DNA of 64,000 bases. Source: Paenibacillaceae bacterium. GTDB taxonomy: Bacteria; Bacillota; Clostridia; Lachnospirales; Lachnospiraceae. The notes under the pieces were generated by a model, which saw nothing but the letters and a program-made list of their open reading frames with translations, had not been told where the DNA came from and made no database searches. Of this stretch, positions 42,917 through 51,867 are shown piece by piece. A program made the translations under genes and the position numbers. Each line of letters starts with the position of its first letter. Positions within the stretch are counted from its first letter, which is position 1. The stretch covers positions 1 to 64,000 of the forward strand of contig SVDU01000003.1 in assembly GCA_015057705.1 (NCBI GenBank), given 5' to 3'.

Positions 42917-44281
42917 ATGGTTAATATGACAGTAAAGGAAATACTTGCAGCTACAGGCGGAACACTTCTTTGCGGGAGGGAGGATACGGTTTTAAAACAC
43001 ATCAGTATCGATTCCAGAACCATGAAGGGAAATGATTTATTTGTACCAATTATCGGGGAAAAAGTGGATGCCCATCGTTTTATAGATCAGGCTTTTGAAC
43101 ATGGCGCAGCAGCTGTTTTAACCAGTGAGCATGATGTTATGGAATCAGAAAAGCCATGGATACGGGTTGACGATACGAAAAAGGCGCTTCAGGCAGTGGG
43201 GAGTTTTTACAGAGATCGTTTATCTCTTCCCCTCATCGGTATTACAGGAAGCGTGGGTAAGACAACTACCAGAGAGATGGTGGCATGTGCGCTTTCTTCC
43301 CGTTATCAGGTTTATAAAACTCCAGGTAACAGCAACAGCCAGGTTGGGCTTCCCATCACCCTTTGTGAAATCACACCGGAAGATGAGATCGGCGTGATCG
43401 AACTGGGAATGAGTGAACCAGGAGAACTCACGGTGATTGCCAGAATCGCCAGAATCCATATGGCTGTCATTACCAACATCGGAGTGGCGCATATTGAACA
43501 GCTGGGATCAAGGGAAAACATATACAGAGAAAAACTGACTATCCAGGATGGCCTTTGTGAAAACGGAATTCTCTTTTTAAACGGAGACGACGATTTGCTA
43601 AAAGATACAAAAGCAAAGGAAGGCTGTAGAACGGTGTTTTATGGAACTGGAGGAAATTGTGATTACAGGGCGGTTGATATCCATTTGGAAGATGGATTCC
43701 CTGTGTTCACGGCAGTGCATAACCAGCAGAAAGTCCCTGTGCGGCTGTCTGTAATGGGAAGCCATAATATCTTAAATGCCATGGTATCTTTGGCAGTTGC
43801 GGCGGAAAATGGTATTCCCATGGAAGAAGCCGCAAAGTCCCTGATGAGCTTTAATGGATATAAAAACCGCCAGCAGATTTATGATACTGGTACATTCACC
43901 GTAATTGATGATACTTATAACGCCAGTCCGGTTTCCATGAAAGCGGGGCTTGAGGTTTTAGGTTCTATTACCAAAGCAAAAAGAAAGATTGCAGTACTGG
44001 CTGATATGAAGGAGCTGGGAGACCGTTCCCCGGAATATCATTACGAAATCGGTACATATATAGCAGCACATCCGGTTGACTGCGTGGTGACACTGGGAGA
44101 ACTGGCAGGAGAAATCGCCAGGGCAGTAAGGGAGAATGCACCAGAAATCACAGTAAAAGAATTTATGGAACAGGAACCGTTAACAGCTTATTTGAAGGAA
44201 GAATTAAAGACGGGTGACTGTGTGCTGTTTAAAGGCTCTAACAGCATGAAACTGGGGCAGGTAGCAGAACAGTTTCATTAA
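42917..44281 (+). CDS. murF: UDP-MurNAc-tripeptide--D-Ala-D-Ala ligase
   Basis: Mur ligase of 454 residues that adds D-Ala-D-Ala and completes the cytoplasmic peptidoglycan precursor. Features are ITGSVGKTTTREMVA (ATP loop, about 109-123), NSNSQVGLP, VIELGMSEPGEL (about 157) and the C-terminal VIDDTYNASPVSMKAGL (about 330). ATG 42917 follows ACGGAGG; an ATG four codons later is also possible. It follows murE by 111 bases; this gap has no strong terminator. priA follows 24 bases after it, suggesting a single transcript. Confidence 0.93.
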   Translation: MVNMTVKEILAATGGTLLCGREDTVLKHISIDSRTMKGNDLFVPIIGEKVDAHRFIDQAFEHGAAAVLTSEHDVMESEKPWIRVDDTKKALQAVGSFYRDRLSLPLIGITGSVGKTTTREMVACALSSRYQVYKTPGNSNSQVGLPITLCEITPEDEIGVIELGMSEPGELTVIARIARIHMAVITNIGVAHIEQLGSRENIYREKLTIQDGLCENGILFLNGDDDLLKDTKAKEGCRTVFYGTGGNCDYRAVDIHLEDGFPVFTAVHNQQKVPVRLSVMGSHNILNAMVSLAVAAENGIPMEEAAKSLMSFNGYKNRQQIYDTGTFTVIDDTYNASPVSMKAGLEVLGSITKAKRKIAVLADMKELGDRSPEYHYEIGTYIAAHPVDCVVTLGELAGEIARAVRENAPEITVKEFMEQEPLTAYLKEELKTGDCVLFKGSNSMKLGQVAEQFH

Positions 44282-44305
44282 CCAGTCCGCCTCTGGAGGA
44301 AATGA

Positions 44306-46534
44306 ATGTCAGAAACATATGCCAGGATCATTATTGATATTTCTCACGAGAAAGTAGACAGAACCTTTGATTACCGGATTCCCAAGCATTTGCTTCAGGA
44401 GATTACAGTAGGAACCAGGGTTCTGATTCCTTTTGGCAAGGGGAATACCATGCGTAAGGGATATGTGGTGGGAATTACGGCCAAGGCCAGTTATGATCCG
44501 GATAAGATAAAAGAAATCGTGGGAATTGTTACGGATGGAGTATCGGCGGAGTCAAGGCTGATCACTCTTGCGTGGTGGTTAAAAGAACAGTATGGCTCTA
44601 CCATGAATCAGGCACTGAAAACCGTGCTTCCGGTTAAACAGAAGGTAAAGCCAAAAGAAAAGAAAATCATAAGAAGTCTTTTAAACCGGGAACAGTTAAG
44701 CGGTGCATTAAAGGAAGCGGAAAAAAAGAATTACAAGGCAAGAGTCCGTCTTTTTTTGGCACTGCTTGATAATCCTGTGATTCCTTACGAAATCGCAGTA
44801 AACCAGATGAACCTTTCTGCATCGGCTATAAAGCCTTTGATTGAAAAGGGTGATATTTGCCTTGAATCGGAAGAAATTTACCGCAATCCCATACAGATAG
44901 ACAGTCAGGAAGAAAAAAGGCTCCGCTTAAATACTGGGCAGCAGATCATTGTAGACAGTTTTAACCGGGACTATTCAGAAGGCAGACGGGATACGTATCT
45001 GATTCATGGAATTACCGGAAGCGGCAAAACAGAAGTCTATATGGAATTGATTCAGCGCGTTATTGAAGATGACAGACAGGTTATCGTTCTGATTCCTGAA
45101 ATCGCGCTGACCTATCAGACGGTGATGCGGTTTTACGGCAGATTTGGAAACCGGGTTTCCATTATTAATTCCCGTTTGTCAGCAGGAGAGCGTTTTGATC
45201 AGTTTGAACGTGCGAAAAATGGCGATATTGATATTATGATCGGTCCAAGATCCGCTTTATTTACCCCGTTTTCCAGGTTGGGGCTGATTCTTATTGATGA
45301 GGAGCACGAAGGTGCCTATAAAAGTGAGACAGTACCTAGATATCATGCCAGAGAGGTTGCTGCGAAGCGGGCGCAGATGGAGGACGCATCTTTGGTGCTG
45401 GGATCTGCAACCCCTTCTCTGGAAGCTTATACAAGAGCCCTGAGAGGAGAACACCAGTTATTTCGTCTCACAGAACGGGCAAAGAAGGACAGCAGTCTGG
45501 CTTTAGTATCGGTTGTGGATTTGAGGCAGGAGTTAAAGGACGGAAACAAGTCCATATTCAGCAGAAAATTGCAGATGCTGATGGAAGAACGGCTAAGGAA
45601 AAAAGAGCAGATCATGTTGTTTATAAACCGCAGAGGCTATGCTAATTTTGTTTCCTGCCGTTCCTGCGGGGAAGCCATACGATGCCCTCATTGTGATGTA
45701 ACGCTGACGCTTCACAACAACAGCCGGCTTGTCTGCCATTACTGCGGACATACCATTCCCATGCCGTCGAAGTGTCCCTCCTGCAGTTCCCCCTATATTG
45801 CAAACTTTGGAGTGGGAACACAAAAGATCGAGCAGATGACAAGGAAAATGTTTCCCCAGGCCAGAATTCTGCGTATGGATTTGGATACCACCAAAGAAAA
45901 GGGCGGACACGAAGCCATACTGTCAGCCTTTGCCGAACATGAGGGAGATATACTCATTGGTACCCAGATGATTGTAAAAGGTCATGATTTTCCTGACGTG
46001 ACCCTGGTGGGGGTACTGGCAGCTGACTTATCCTTAAACACGCCGGATTACCGGTCAGGAGAGCGGACGTTTCAGCTTCTCACCCAGGCAGCCGGAAGAG
46101 CTGGCAGGGATGCCAAGGCAGGAGATGTGATTATTCAGACCTACAGCCCGGATCATTACAGCATTGTTACTGCTGCAAGTCAGGATTACGAGGCGTTTTA
46201 TAAGCAGGAGATGGCATTTCGCCGCCTGATGAAATATCCCCCGGCAAGCGGACTTTTAACCATACAGTTCTCGTCCCGCAATGAGTCTGTTCTCACGGAA
46301 ACATCTGCCGCTGCAGGGGCATTTGCAACTCAAATAGGAGAACCGGAACAGGTTCAGATGATCGGGCCGGTAGAGGCATCTGTATACAAAATTAATGATA
46401 TATATAGAAAAATTTTATACTTGAAACAAGAAAACTATGATATACTAATTAAAATCAGGGATCAAATTGATGGTTTTTCAGAAAATCATCCTGAATTGTT
46501 TGAACAAGTCTTGATCCAATATGATTTTTCGTAA
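44306..46534 (+). CDS. priA: primosomal protein N', replication restart helicase
   Basis: Helicase of 742 residues that reloads the replisome on stalled forks. An N-terminal DNA-binding domain (about 1-110) precedes the helicase core: Walker [14 protein letters not shown] (about 233-245), DEEH box [15 protein letters not shown] (about 325) and [10 protein letters not shown]. Eight cysteines in pairs (CRSC, CPHC, CHYC, CPSC) between about 450 and 495 form the two zinc sites. The C-terminal motifs [12 protein letters not shown] and QAAGRAGRD complete motor domain 2. GGAGG precedes the ATG. It starts the run with def and fmt. Confidence 0.95.
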   Translation: MSETYARIIIDISHEKVDRTFDYRIPKHLLQEITVGTRVLIPFGKGNTMRKGYVVGITAKASYDPDKIKEIVGIVTDGVSAESRLITLAWWLKEQYGSTMNQALKTVLPVKQKVKPKEKKIIRSLLNREQLSGALKEAEKKNYKARVRLFLALLDNPVIPYEIAVNQMNLSASAIKPLIEKGDICLESEEIYRNPIQIDSQEEKRLRLNTGQQIIVDSFNRDYSEGRRDTYLIHGITGSGKTEVYMELIQRVIEDDRQVIVLIPEIALTYQTVMRFYGRFGNRVSIINSRLSAGERFDQFERAKNGDIDIMIGPRSALFTPFSRLGLILIDEEHEGAYKSETVPRYHAREVAAKRAQMEDASLVLGSATPSLEAYTRALRGEHQLFRLTERAKKDSSLALVSVVDLRQELKDGNKSIFSRKLQMLMEERLRKKEQIMLFINRRGYANFVSCRSCGEAIRCPHCDVTLTLHNNSRLVCHYCGHTIPMPSKCPSCSSPYIANFGVGTQKIEQMTRKMFPQARILRMDLDTTKEKGGHEAILSAFAEHEGDILIGTQMIVKGHDFPDVTLVGVLAADLSLNTPDYRSGERTFQLLTQAAGRAGRDAKAGDVIIQTYSPDHYSIVTAASQDYEAFYKQEMAFRRLMKYPPASGLLTIQFSSRNESVLTETSAAAGAFATQIGEPEQVQMIGPVEASVYKINDIYRKILYLKQENYDILIKIRDQIDGFSENHPELFEQVLIQYDFS

Positions 46535-46551
46535 ATGAGAGGACAAATGAA

Positions 46552-47046
46552 ATGGCGATTAGAAAAATTAGAACCATTGGAGATGAAATTTTAAGAAAAA
46601 AATGTAAGCCTGTGAAGGAGATTAACCCAAGAATTACCGATTTGATCAAAGACATGTTTGAAACCATGTATGAGGCCAATGGCGTAGGACTTGCGGCTCC
46701 CCAGGTAGGAATATTAAAGCAGATTGTAGTCATTGATGTGGAGGATGGCAATCAGTACGTTCTCATTAATCCGGAGATTATTGAGACAGACGGAGAACAG
46801 ACCGGACCAGAAGGCTGCTTAAGTGTGCCAGGAAAATCTGGAACTGTTACCAGACCAAATCACGTGAAAGTCAAAGCATTTGACGCCGATATGCAGCCAT
46901 TTGTGCTAGAGGGAGAAGAACTCCTTGCCCGTGCCATCTGCCACGAATGCGATCATTTAAGCGGCGAGCTGTTTGTGGATAAAGTAGAAGGGGAAATTGA
47001 AGACGTGACTCTGGAAGAAGAGGAAGAGGAGGTTGAGGAATATTGA
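46552..47046 (+). CDS. def: peptide deformylase
   Basis: Metallo-hydrolase of 164 residues that removes the formyl group from the N-terminus of new proteins. Its three motifs are present: [10 protein letters not shown] (about 44-53), EGCLSVP (about 88-94) and [11 protein letters not shown] (about 131-141), whose Cys and two His hold the metal. The C-terminus has a run of glutamates (about 150-162). GAGG precedes the ATG. Its stop overlaps the ATG of fmt by one base, so def and fmt are coupled as in many Firmicutes. Confidence 0.95.
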   Translation: MAIRKIRTIGDEILRKKCKPVKEINPRITDLIKDMFETMYEANGVGLAAPQVGILKQIVVIDVEDGNQYVLINPEIIETDGEQTGPEGCLSVPGKSGTVTRPNHVKVKAFDADMQPFVLEGEELLARAICHECDHLSGELFVDKVEGEIEDVTLEEEEEEVEEY

Positions 47047-47981
47047 TGAAAGTCGTATTTATGGGAACTCCAGATTTTTCGGTTCCTGCTCTTTGCTCAC
47101 TGGTAGAGGCAGGGAATGAAGTTCTTGCTGTAGTGACCCAGCCAGATAAGCCGAAGGGAAGAGGGAAGGAAGTTTCGACGACGCCGGTAAAGGAAAAGGC
47201 GCTGGAATATGGAATTCCCGTTTATCAGCCGGTGAAGGCAAGAGATCCTGAATTTGTAAAAATTCTGAAAGATTTAAACCCGGATGTGATGGTGGTAGCC
47301 GCTTTTGGACAGCTTCTCCCAAAAAGCATCTTAGATATTCCAAAATTTGGCTGTATTAATATCCATGCGTCCCTCCTTCCTAAATACCGTGGTGCATCAC
47401 CAATTCAATATGTGGTTATAAACGGGGAAGAGGTAAGTGGTATCACGACCATGATGATGGCAGAAGCTCTTGATACTGGAGATATGCTTGATCAGGAAGT
47501 TGTTGTTTTAGACAAAAAAGAGACTGGTGGAAGCCTTCATGAGAAGCTGAGCCATGTGGGTGGAAAGCTTCTTATTAAAACTCTGAAAGATATAGAAGAC
47601 GGAACTGCTGTTTTAAAAAAGCAGGATGAGTCTCAAATGTGTTATGTGGGAATGATTAAGAAAAATATGGGTGATATCGACTGGTCTATGGATGCCGTCT
47701 CCATTGAACGGCTGATCCGTGGATTAAACCCCTGGCCAAGTGCTTACACGGACTGGGATGGAAAAGTAATAAAACTCTGGGATGCAGATGTGGTGGATCA
47801 GGAATATGAAGGCGTCTGCGGCCAGGTAGTAGAAACCGGAAAGGATCATCTGGTGGTAAAAACCGGCAAAGGCGGACTATCCATTAAAGAACTTCAGCTG
47901 CAGGGAAAGAAGCGGATGGAGATCGGCGCTTTTTTACGGGGTTACCAGATCGAGAATGGAACTGTTTTTAAACATATGTAA
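47046..47981 (+). CDS. fmt: methionyl-tRNA formyltransferase
   Basis: Enzyme of 311 residues that formylates initiator Met-tRNA using 10-formyl-THF, the product of fhs in the same cluster. The N-terminal VVFMGTPDFSVPAL, the folate signature NIHASLLPKYRGASPI (about 108-123) and the HxG-type SGITTMMMAEALDTGDML are visible; the C-terminal OB-like domain starts near residue 205. The ATG overlaps the def stop codon. The zinc peptidase gene follows 39 bases later. Confidence 0.95.
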   Translation: MKVVFMGTPDFSVPALCSLVEAGNEVLAVVTQPDKPKGRGKEVSTTPVKEKALEYGIPVYQPVKARDPEFVKILKDLNPDVMVVAAFGQLLPKSILDIPKFGCINIHASLLPKYRGASPIQYVVINGEEVSGITTMMMAEALDTGDMLDQEVVVLDKKETGGSLHEKLSHVGGKLLIKTLKDIEDGTAVLKKQDESQMCYVGMIKKNMGDIDWSMDAVSIERLIRGLNPWPSAYTDWDGKVIKLWDADVVDQEYEGVCGQVVETGKDHLVVKTGKGGLSIKELQLQGKKRMEIGAFLRGYQIENGTVFKHM

Positions 47982-48020
47982 GGAATACAGACAGTATTTT
48001 CGGGAAAGGAGAATCTGATT

Positions 48021-48737
48021 ATGTATTATGGTGGAATGATGGGGTATTATATGGACCCCACCTGGATTTTTGTAATCATTGGTGCATTGTTATCCATGGC
48101 TGCATCTGCCAGGGTGACCAGTACTTTTAACAAGTATTCCAAAGTAAGAAGTATGTCTGGAATGACAGGGGCAGAGGCAGCAAAGCGCCTTTTAAATTCC
48201 CAGGGTATTTATGATGTGCAGGTAAGACCGGTCAGCGGAAGACTGTCCGATCATTATGATCCCAGAACGAAAACCGTTAATTTATCCGATTCAGTCTATG
48301 ATTCAACTTCAGTTGCAGCAATCGGTGTGGCAGCGCATGAATGCGGACATGCCATGCAGGATAATACGGGATATGTGCCTTTGAAGTTACGAGGTGCCAT
48401 TGTTCCGGCTGCCAATATCGGTTCTCAGGCTGCGCTGCCCGTTATATTACTGGGATTCTTTATCAGCGGAGCAGGCTCACCTTTAGTAAATATCGGTTTG
48501 ATTCTGTTTTCACTGGCTGTTTTATTTCAGCTGGTTACACTCCCTGTTGAGTTTAATGCATCCAGGAGAGCAGTGGTTTTACTGGGACAGGTGGGAATAC
48601 TGGGAGATGAAGAACTGTCTCACACAAGAAAAGTACTTGGAGCAGCGGCTCTTACCTATGTGGCAGCACTTGCGGCAACGGTACTTCAGCTGCTGAGACT
48701 TGTTATATTATTTGGAGGAAGAAGAGATAATGACTAA
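48021..48737 (+). CDS. zinc metallopeptidase, YugP family
   Basis: Membrane protein of 238 residues with a TM helix near the start (about 12-32), the metallopeptidase signature AAHECGHAMQ near residues 109-118 and two or three further helices (about 135-180 and 210-232). The HExxH-like element here is HECGH, characteristic of the YugP (DUF2290-type Zn peptidase) family. It probably cleaves membrane or misfolded proteins; its role is not established. GGAGAATC precedes the start. It overlaps rsmB by eight bases. Confidence 0.85.
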   Translation: MYYGGMMGYYMDPTWIFVIIGALLSMAASARVTSTFNKYSKVRSMSGMTGAEAAKRLLNSQGIYDVQVRPVSGRLSDHYDPRTKTVNLSDSVYDSTSVAAIGVAAHECGHAMQDNTGYVPLKLRGAIVPAANIGSQAALPVILLGFFISGAGSPLVNIGLILFSLAVLFQLVTLPVEFNASRRAVVLLGQVGILGDEELSHTRKVLGAAALTYVAALAATVLQLLRLVILFGGRRDND

Positions 48738-50064
48738 AGACACAGACAGCAGGGAGATTGTATTGGATGTTCTCATGGAAATATTAGAACATTCTGCATA
48801 CAGCCATTTAATCCTGCGTCAGGCCTTAAATAAATACCAGTATCTGGATAAAGCAGAACGTTCCTTTATAACCAGGACTGTTGAAGGAACAGTGGAATAC
48901 TTAATACAAATTGATTACGTCATTGACTTTTTCTCTTCAACAAAGGTAAAAAAGATGAAGCCGGTCATCCGCAGCATTCTGCGGATGTCGGTTTATCAGA
49001 TTTTATATATGGACCGGGTTCCGGATTCCGCTGTGTGCAATGAGGCTGTGAAGCTGGCTGCCAAGCGGAAATTCGTTGGTCTAAAAGGATTTGTAAATGG
49101 TGTTTTGAGAAATATTTCAAGAAATAAAGAAACTCTGGTCTGGCCGGATGACAGCGTTCGTTATTCTGTTCCTTCCTGGATTGTTTCCATGTGGAATAAG
49201 GATTATGGAACGGAAACTGCAAACACTGTTATGGCCTCATTTTTAGAAAACAGTAAAACCATAGTACGCTTAAACCGTTCAAAAGCGGGGAAAGATGAGA
49301 TTCTTACCAGTCTGAGGAAACAAAACGTACAGGTGGCAGAGTCTGGGATTTCAGAAGATATGGTCATTTTAGAAAAATTTGATTATATGGAAGGTCTGGA
49401 AGCCTTTCAAAAAGGATACATTCAGGTTCAGGATATCAGTTCTGCTCTTGTGGGAGAAGCGGCAGATCCCAGAGAAGGAGATTTTTGCATTGACGTCTGC
49501 GGTGCACCAGGAGGAAAGAGCATCCATCTGGCAGATAAGCTGAATGGGACCGGTATGGTTGAGGTAAGGGATTTATCGGAATATAAGGTGAGTCTGATAC
49601 AGGAGAATATTGACCGTTGTGGTTTTGACAATATCAGGGCAAAGGTATGGGATGCCCTGGTTGCTGATTCGGATTCCATTGGAAAAGCGGATATCGTGCT
49701 TGCTGATCTTCCCTGTTCCGGTCTTGGTATTCTGGGAAGAAAACCTGATATTAAATACAGGGTCAAGCCTGAGAATTTAGACGAACTGGCTACTCTGCAA
49801 AGGGAAATCCTCTCGGTTGCACAGACATATGTAAAACCAGGGGGAAAGCTTATATTTAGTACCTGTACCATAGATAAAAAAGAAAATGAAGAGAATTTTG
49901 CATGGTTTTTAGAGAACTTTCCATTTCAGGCGGTAGATCTGGAGGAGAAGTTCAAAGACCAGTTTCAGATAGATACCTTGAAACATGGATACATGCAACT
50001 TTTGCCGGGAATTCATCCATGTGACGGATTTTTTATCGGTGTATTACAAAAAAAGGTAGAATAA
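48730..50064 (+). CDS. rsmB: 16S rRNA m5C967 methyltransferase
   Basis: RNA methyltransferase of 444 residues. The N-terminal NusB-like helical domain (about 8-130) recognises RNA; the C-terminal SAM-dependent domain has IDVCGAPGGKSIHLADKL (SAM loop, about 253-270), the catalytic motif LADLPCSGLGILGRKPDI (about 318-335) with its Cys, and IFSTCTIDKKENEE with the second Cys. ATG 48730, which follows TTTGGAGG and overlaps the peptidase stop, is chosen. It is part of the classical fmt-rsmB-rlmN-prpC-prkC-rsgA series. Confidence 0.94.
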   Translation: MTKDTDSREIVLDVLMEILEHSAYSHLILRQALNKYQYLDKAERSFITRTVEGTVEYLIQIDYVIDFFSSTKVKKMKPVIRSILRMSVYQILYMDRVPDSAVCNEAVKLAAKRKFVGLKGFVNGVLRNISRNKETLVWPDDSVRYSVPSWIVSMWNKDYGTETANTVMASFLENSKTIVRLNRSKAGKDEILTSLRKQNVQVAESGISEDMVILEKFDYMEGLEAFQKGYIQVQDISSALVGEAADPREGDFCIDVCGAPGGKSIHLADKLNGTGMVEVRDLSEYKVSLIQENIDRCGFDNIRAKVWDALVADSDSIGKADIVLADLPCSGLGILGRKPDIKYRVKPENLDELATLQREILSVAQTYVKPGGKLIFSTCTIDKKENEENFAWFLENFPFQAVDLEEKFKDQFQIDTLKHGYMQLLPGIHPCDGFFIGVLQKKVE

Positions 50065-50065
50065 G

Positions 50066-51103
50066 ATGGAAAGAACAGATATTAAATCTCTAAATCTGGA
50101 AGAACTGACGGCTTTCCTGGTGTCTGCCGGAGAAAAACCCTTTCGTGCGAAACAGCTGTACGAATGGATTCATCAGAAACTGGCTGCCAGCTACGATGAA
50201 ATGACCAACCTTCCAAAAGCTCTGAAGGAAAAACTGTCTGAGATGGCAGAGCTTCCTTCTATTACTGTTGTAGAAGAAAAGATCTCACAGATAGACGGAA
50301 CGAGAAAGTACTTGTTTGGTCTTTCCGACGGCAATGTGATTGAAAGCGTACTGATGAAATACAAGCACGGCAATTCCGTGTGCATCTCCTCTCAGGTTGG
50401 ATGCCGCATGGGCTGCCGCTTTTGTGCATCAACACTTGACGGGCTTGAACGGAATTTAAGCCCCGCTGAGATGCTGGATCAGATTTACCGGATTCAGAAG
50501 ATTACTGGTGAACGGGTATCCAACATCGTAGTCATGGGTTCGGGAGAACCACTTGACAATTATGAAAATCTGGTGCAGTTTATCCGCCTTCTCACTGATG
50601 AGAATGGCTTAAACATCAGTCAGAGAAACGTAACGGTTTCCACCTGCGGAATTGTGCCTGGAATTTTAAAACTGGCTGAGGAGAAGTTTCAGATCACTCT
50701 GGCTCTTTCCCTCCATGCCCCAAATGATGAGGTGCGTAAAAGTCTGATGCCGGTAGCTAACCGGTATCCTCTTGCTGACGTACTTATGGCGTGCCATACT
50801 TATTTTGAAAAAACAGGTAGAAGAATTACATTTGAATACAGCCTGGTAAGCGGCGTAAATGACAACTTAAAAGAGGCATCTGCACTGGCGGCTCTTTTAA
50901 AAACCCAGCATGGACATATCAATCTGATTCCGGTCAATCCCATTAAGGAACGGGATTATGTTCAGTCTGACAGGAAGGCTATTGAGGCATTTAAAAATCT
51001 CCTTGAAAAAAACGGAATTAATGTTACTATTAGAAGAGAAATGGGCAGGGATATTAATGGTGCCTGCGGACAGCTTAGGAAAAGTTTTTTAAATCAGGAG
51101 TAA
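50066..51103 (+). CDS. rlmN: 23S rRNA m2A2503 methyltransferase (radical SAM)
   Basis: Radical SAM enzyme of 345 residues. The cluster motif CRMGCRFCAST is at about 112-122 (C-x3-C-x2-C), the SAM-binding GSGEPLDNYENL follows at about 160, and the methyl-carrying Cys lies near the C-terminus in INGACGQLRKS (about 332-342). It modifies A2503 in 23S rRNA and A37 of some tRNAs. Its ATG lies one base after the rsmB stop with AAAGGT just upstream. Resistance-type Cfr is excluded by this context and by the usual length. Confidence 0.95.
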   Translation: MERTDIKSLNLEELTAFLVSAGEKPFRAKQLYEWIHQKLAASYDEMTNLPKALKEKLSEMAELPSITVVEEKISQIDGTRKYLFGLSDGNVIESVLMKYKHGNSVCISSQVGCRMGCRFCASTLDGLERNLSPAEMLDQIYRIQKITGERVSNIVVMGSGEPLDNYENLVQFIRLLTDENGLNISQRNVTVSTCGIVPGILKLAEEKFQITLALSLHAPNDEVRKSLMPVANRYPLADVLMACHTYFEKTGRRITFEYSLVSGVNDNLKEASALAALLKTQHGHINLIPVNPIKERDYVQSDRKAIEAFKNLLEKNGINVTIRREMGRDINGACGQLRKSFLNQE

Positions 51104-51123
51104 AAGGAAGTGAGAATATTACA

Positions 51124-51867
51124 ATGAAGGCTTGTGCTATGACGGATACCGGAAGAGTCCGTTCGGCAAATCAGGACTATGTTTTTTCTTCAATTGAGCC
51201 TGTGGGTGTGCTGCCCAATCTGTTTCTTGTTGCAGATGGCATGGGGGGGCATCAGGCTGGAGATTATGCTTCCAGATTTATTGCCGAAAATCTGGTGGCT
51301 CATTTTAAGATGGCAAAGGACACCGGAACGATAGCGGTACTGAAAGATGGAATTGAAAAAGTGAATCAGTTACTGTATCAGGAATCTAAGAAAAAGCCGG
51401 AATTAAACGGTATGGGTACCACTCTGGTTGCTGCTGTAGTTGAGGATTCAACCATGTATGTAGCGAATGTGGGAGACAGTCGCCTTTACTTAATCCGTAA
51501 TCAGCTGAAACAGATTACAAGAGACCATTCTTATGTGGAAGAACTGGTATCATTAGGTCAGCTGGAACGGGGAAGCAAGGATTATCGGGAAAAGAAGAAC
51601 ATTATAACCAGAGCTGTTGGGACGGAAGATAAGCTGGAGATTGATTTTTTTGAAGTCAGCCTGGAGCCGGGAGATTATATACTTTTATGTTCTGACGGGC
51701 TTAGCAATATGCTGGAAGATGCTGAAATAGAGGAAATCATATGCTCGGAACTGGAGCTGCCGGAGAAGGCAGAGAAATTAATTACAGTAGCCAATGATAA
51801 TGGGGGGAAAGACAATATTGCTGTTGTTTTAATGGAACCTCAGCTTGGCAGGGAGGTAAGCTTATGA
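51124..51867 (+). CDS. prpC: PP2C-type protein phosphatase (PrpC/Stp)
   Basis: Metal-dependent Ser/Thr phosphatase of 247 residues that reverses phosphorylation by the kinase encoded next. The metal ligands lie in RSANQDYVFS (about 14), LVADGMGGHQAGDYASR (about 37-53), GDSRLYLIR (about 119) and LCSDGLSNML (about 189), with GGKDNIAVVLME near the end. Its stop codon overlaps the kinase ATG (ATGA), as in almost all Firmicutes. The ribosome site is weak (AAGGAAGTGAG, about 13 bases upstream). Confidence 0.94.
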   Translation: MKACAMTDTGRVRSANQDYVFSSIEPVGVLPNLFLVADGMGGHQAGDYASRFIAENLVAHFKMAKDTGTIAVLKDGIEKVNQLLYQESKKKPELNGMGTTLVAAVVEDSTMYVANVGDSRLYLIRNQLKQITRDHSYVEELVSLGQLERGSKDYREKKNIITRAVGTEDKLEIDFFEVSLEPGDYILLCSDGLSNMLEDAEIEEIICSELELPEKAEKLITVANDNGGKDNIAVVLMEPQLGREVSL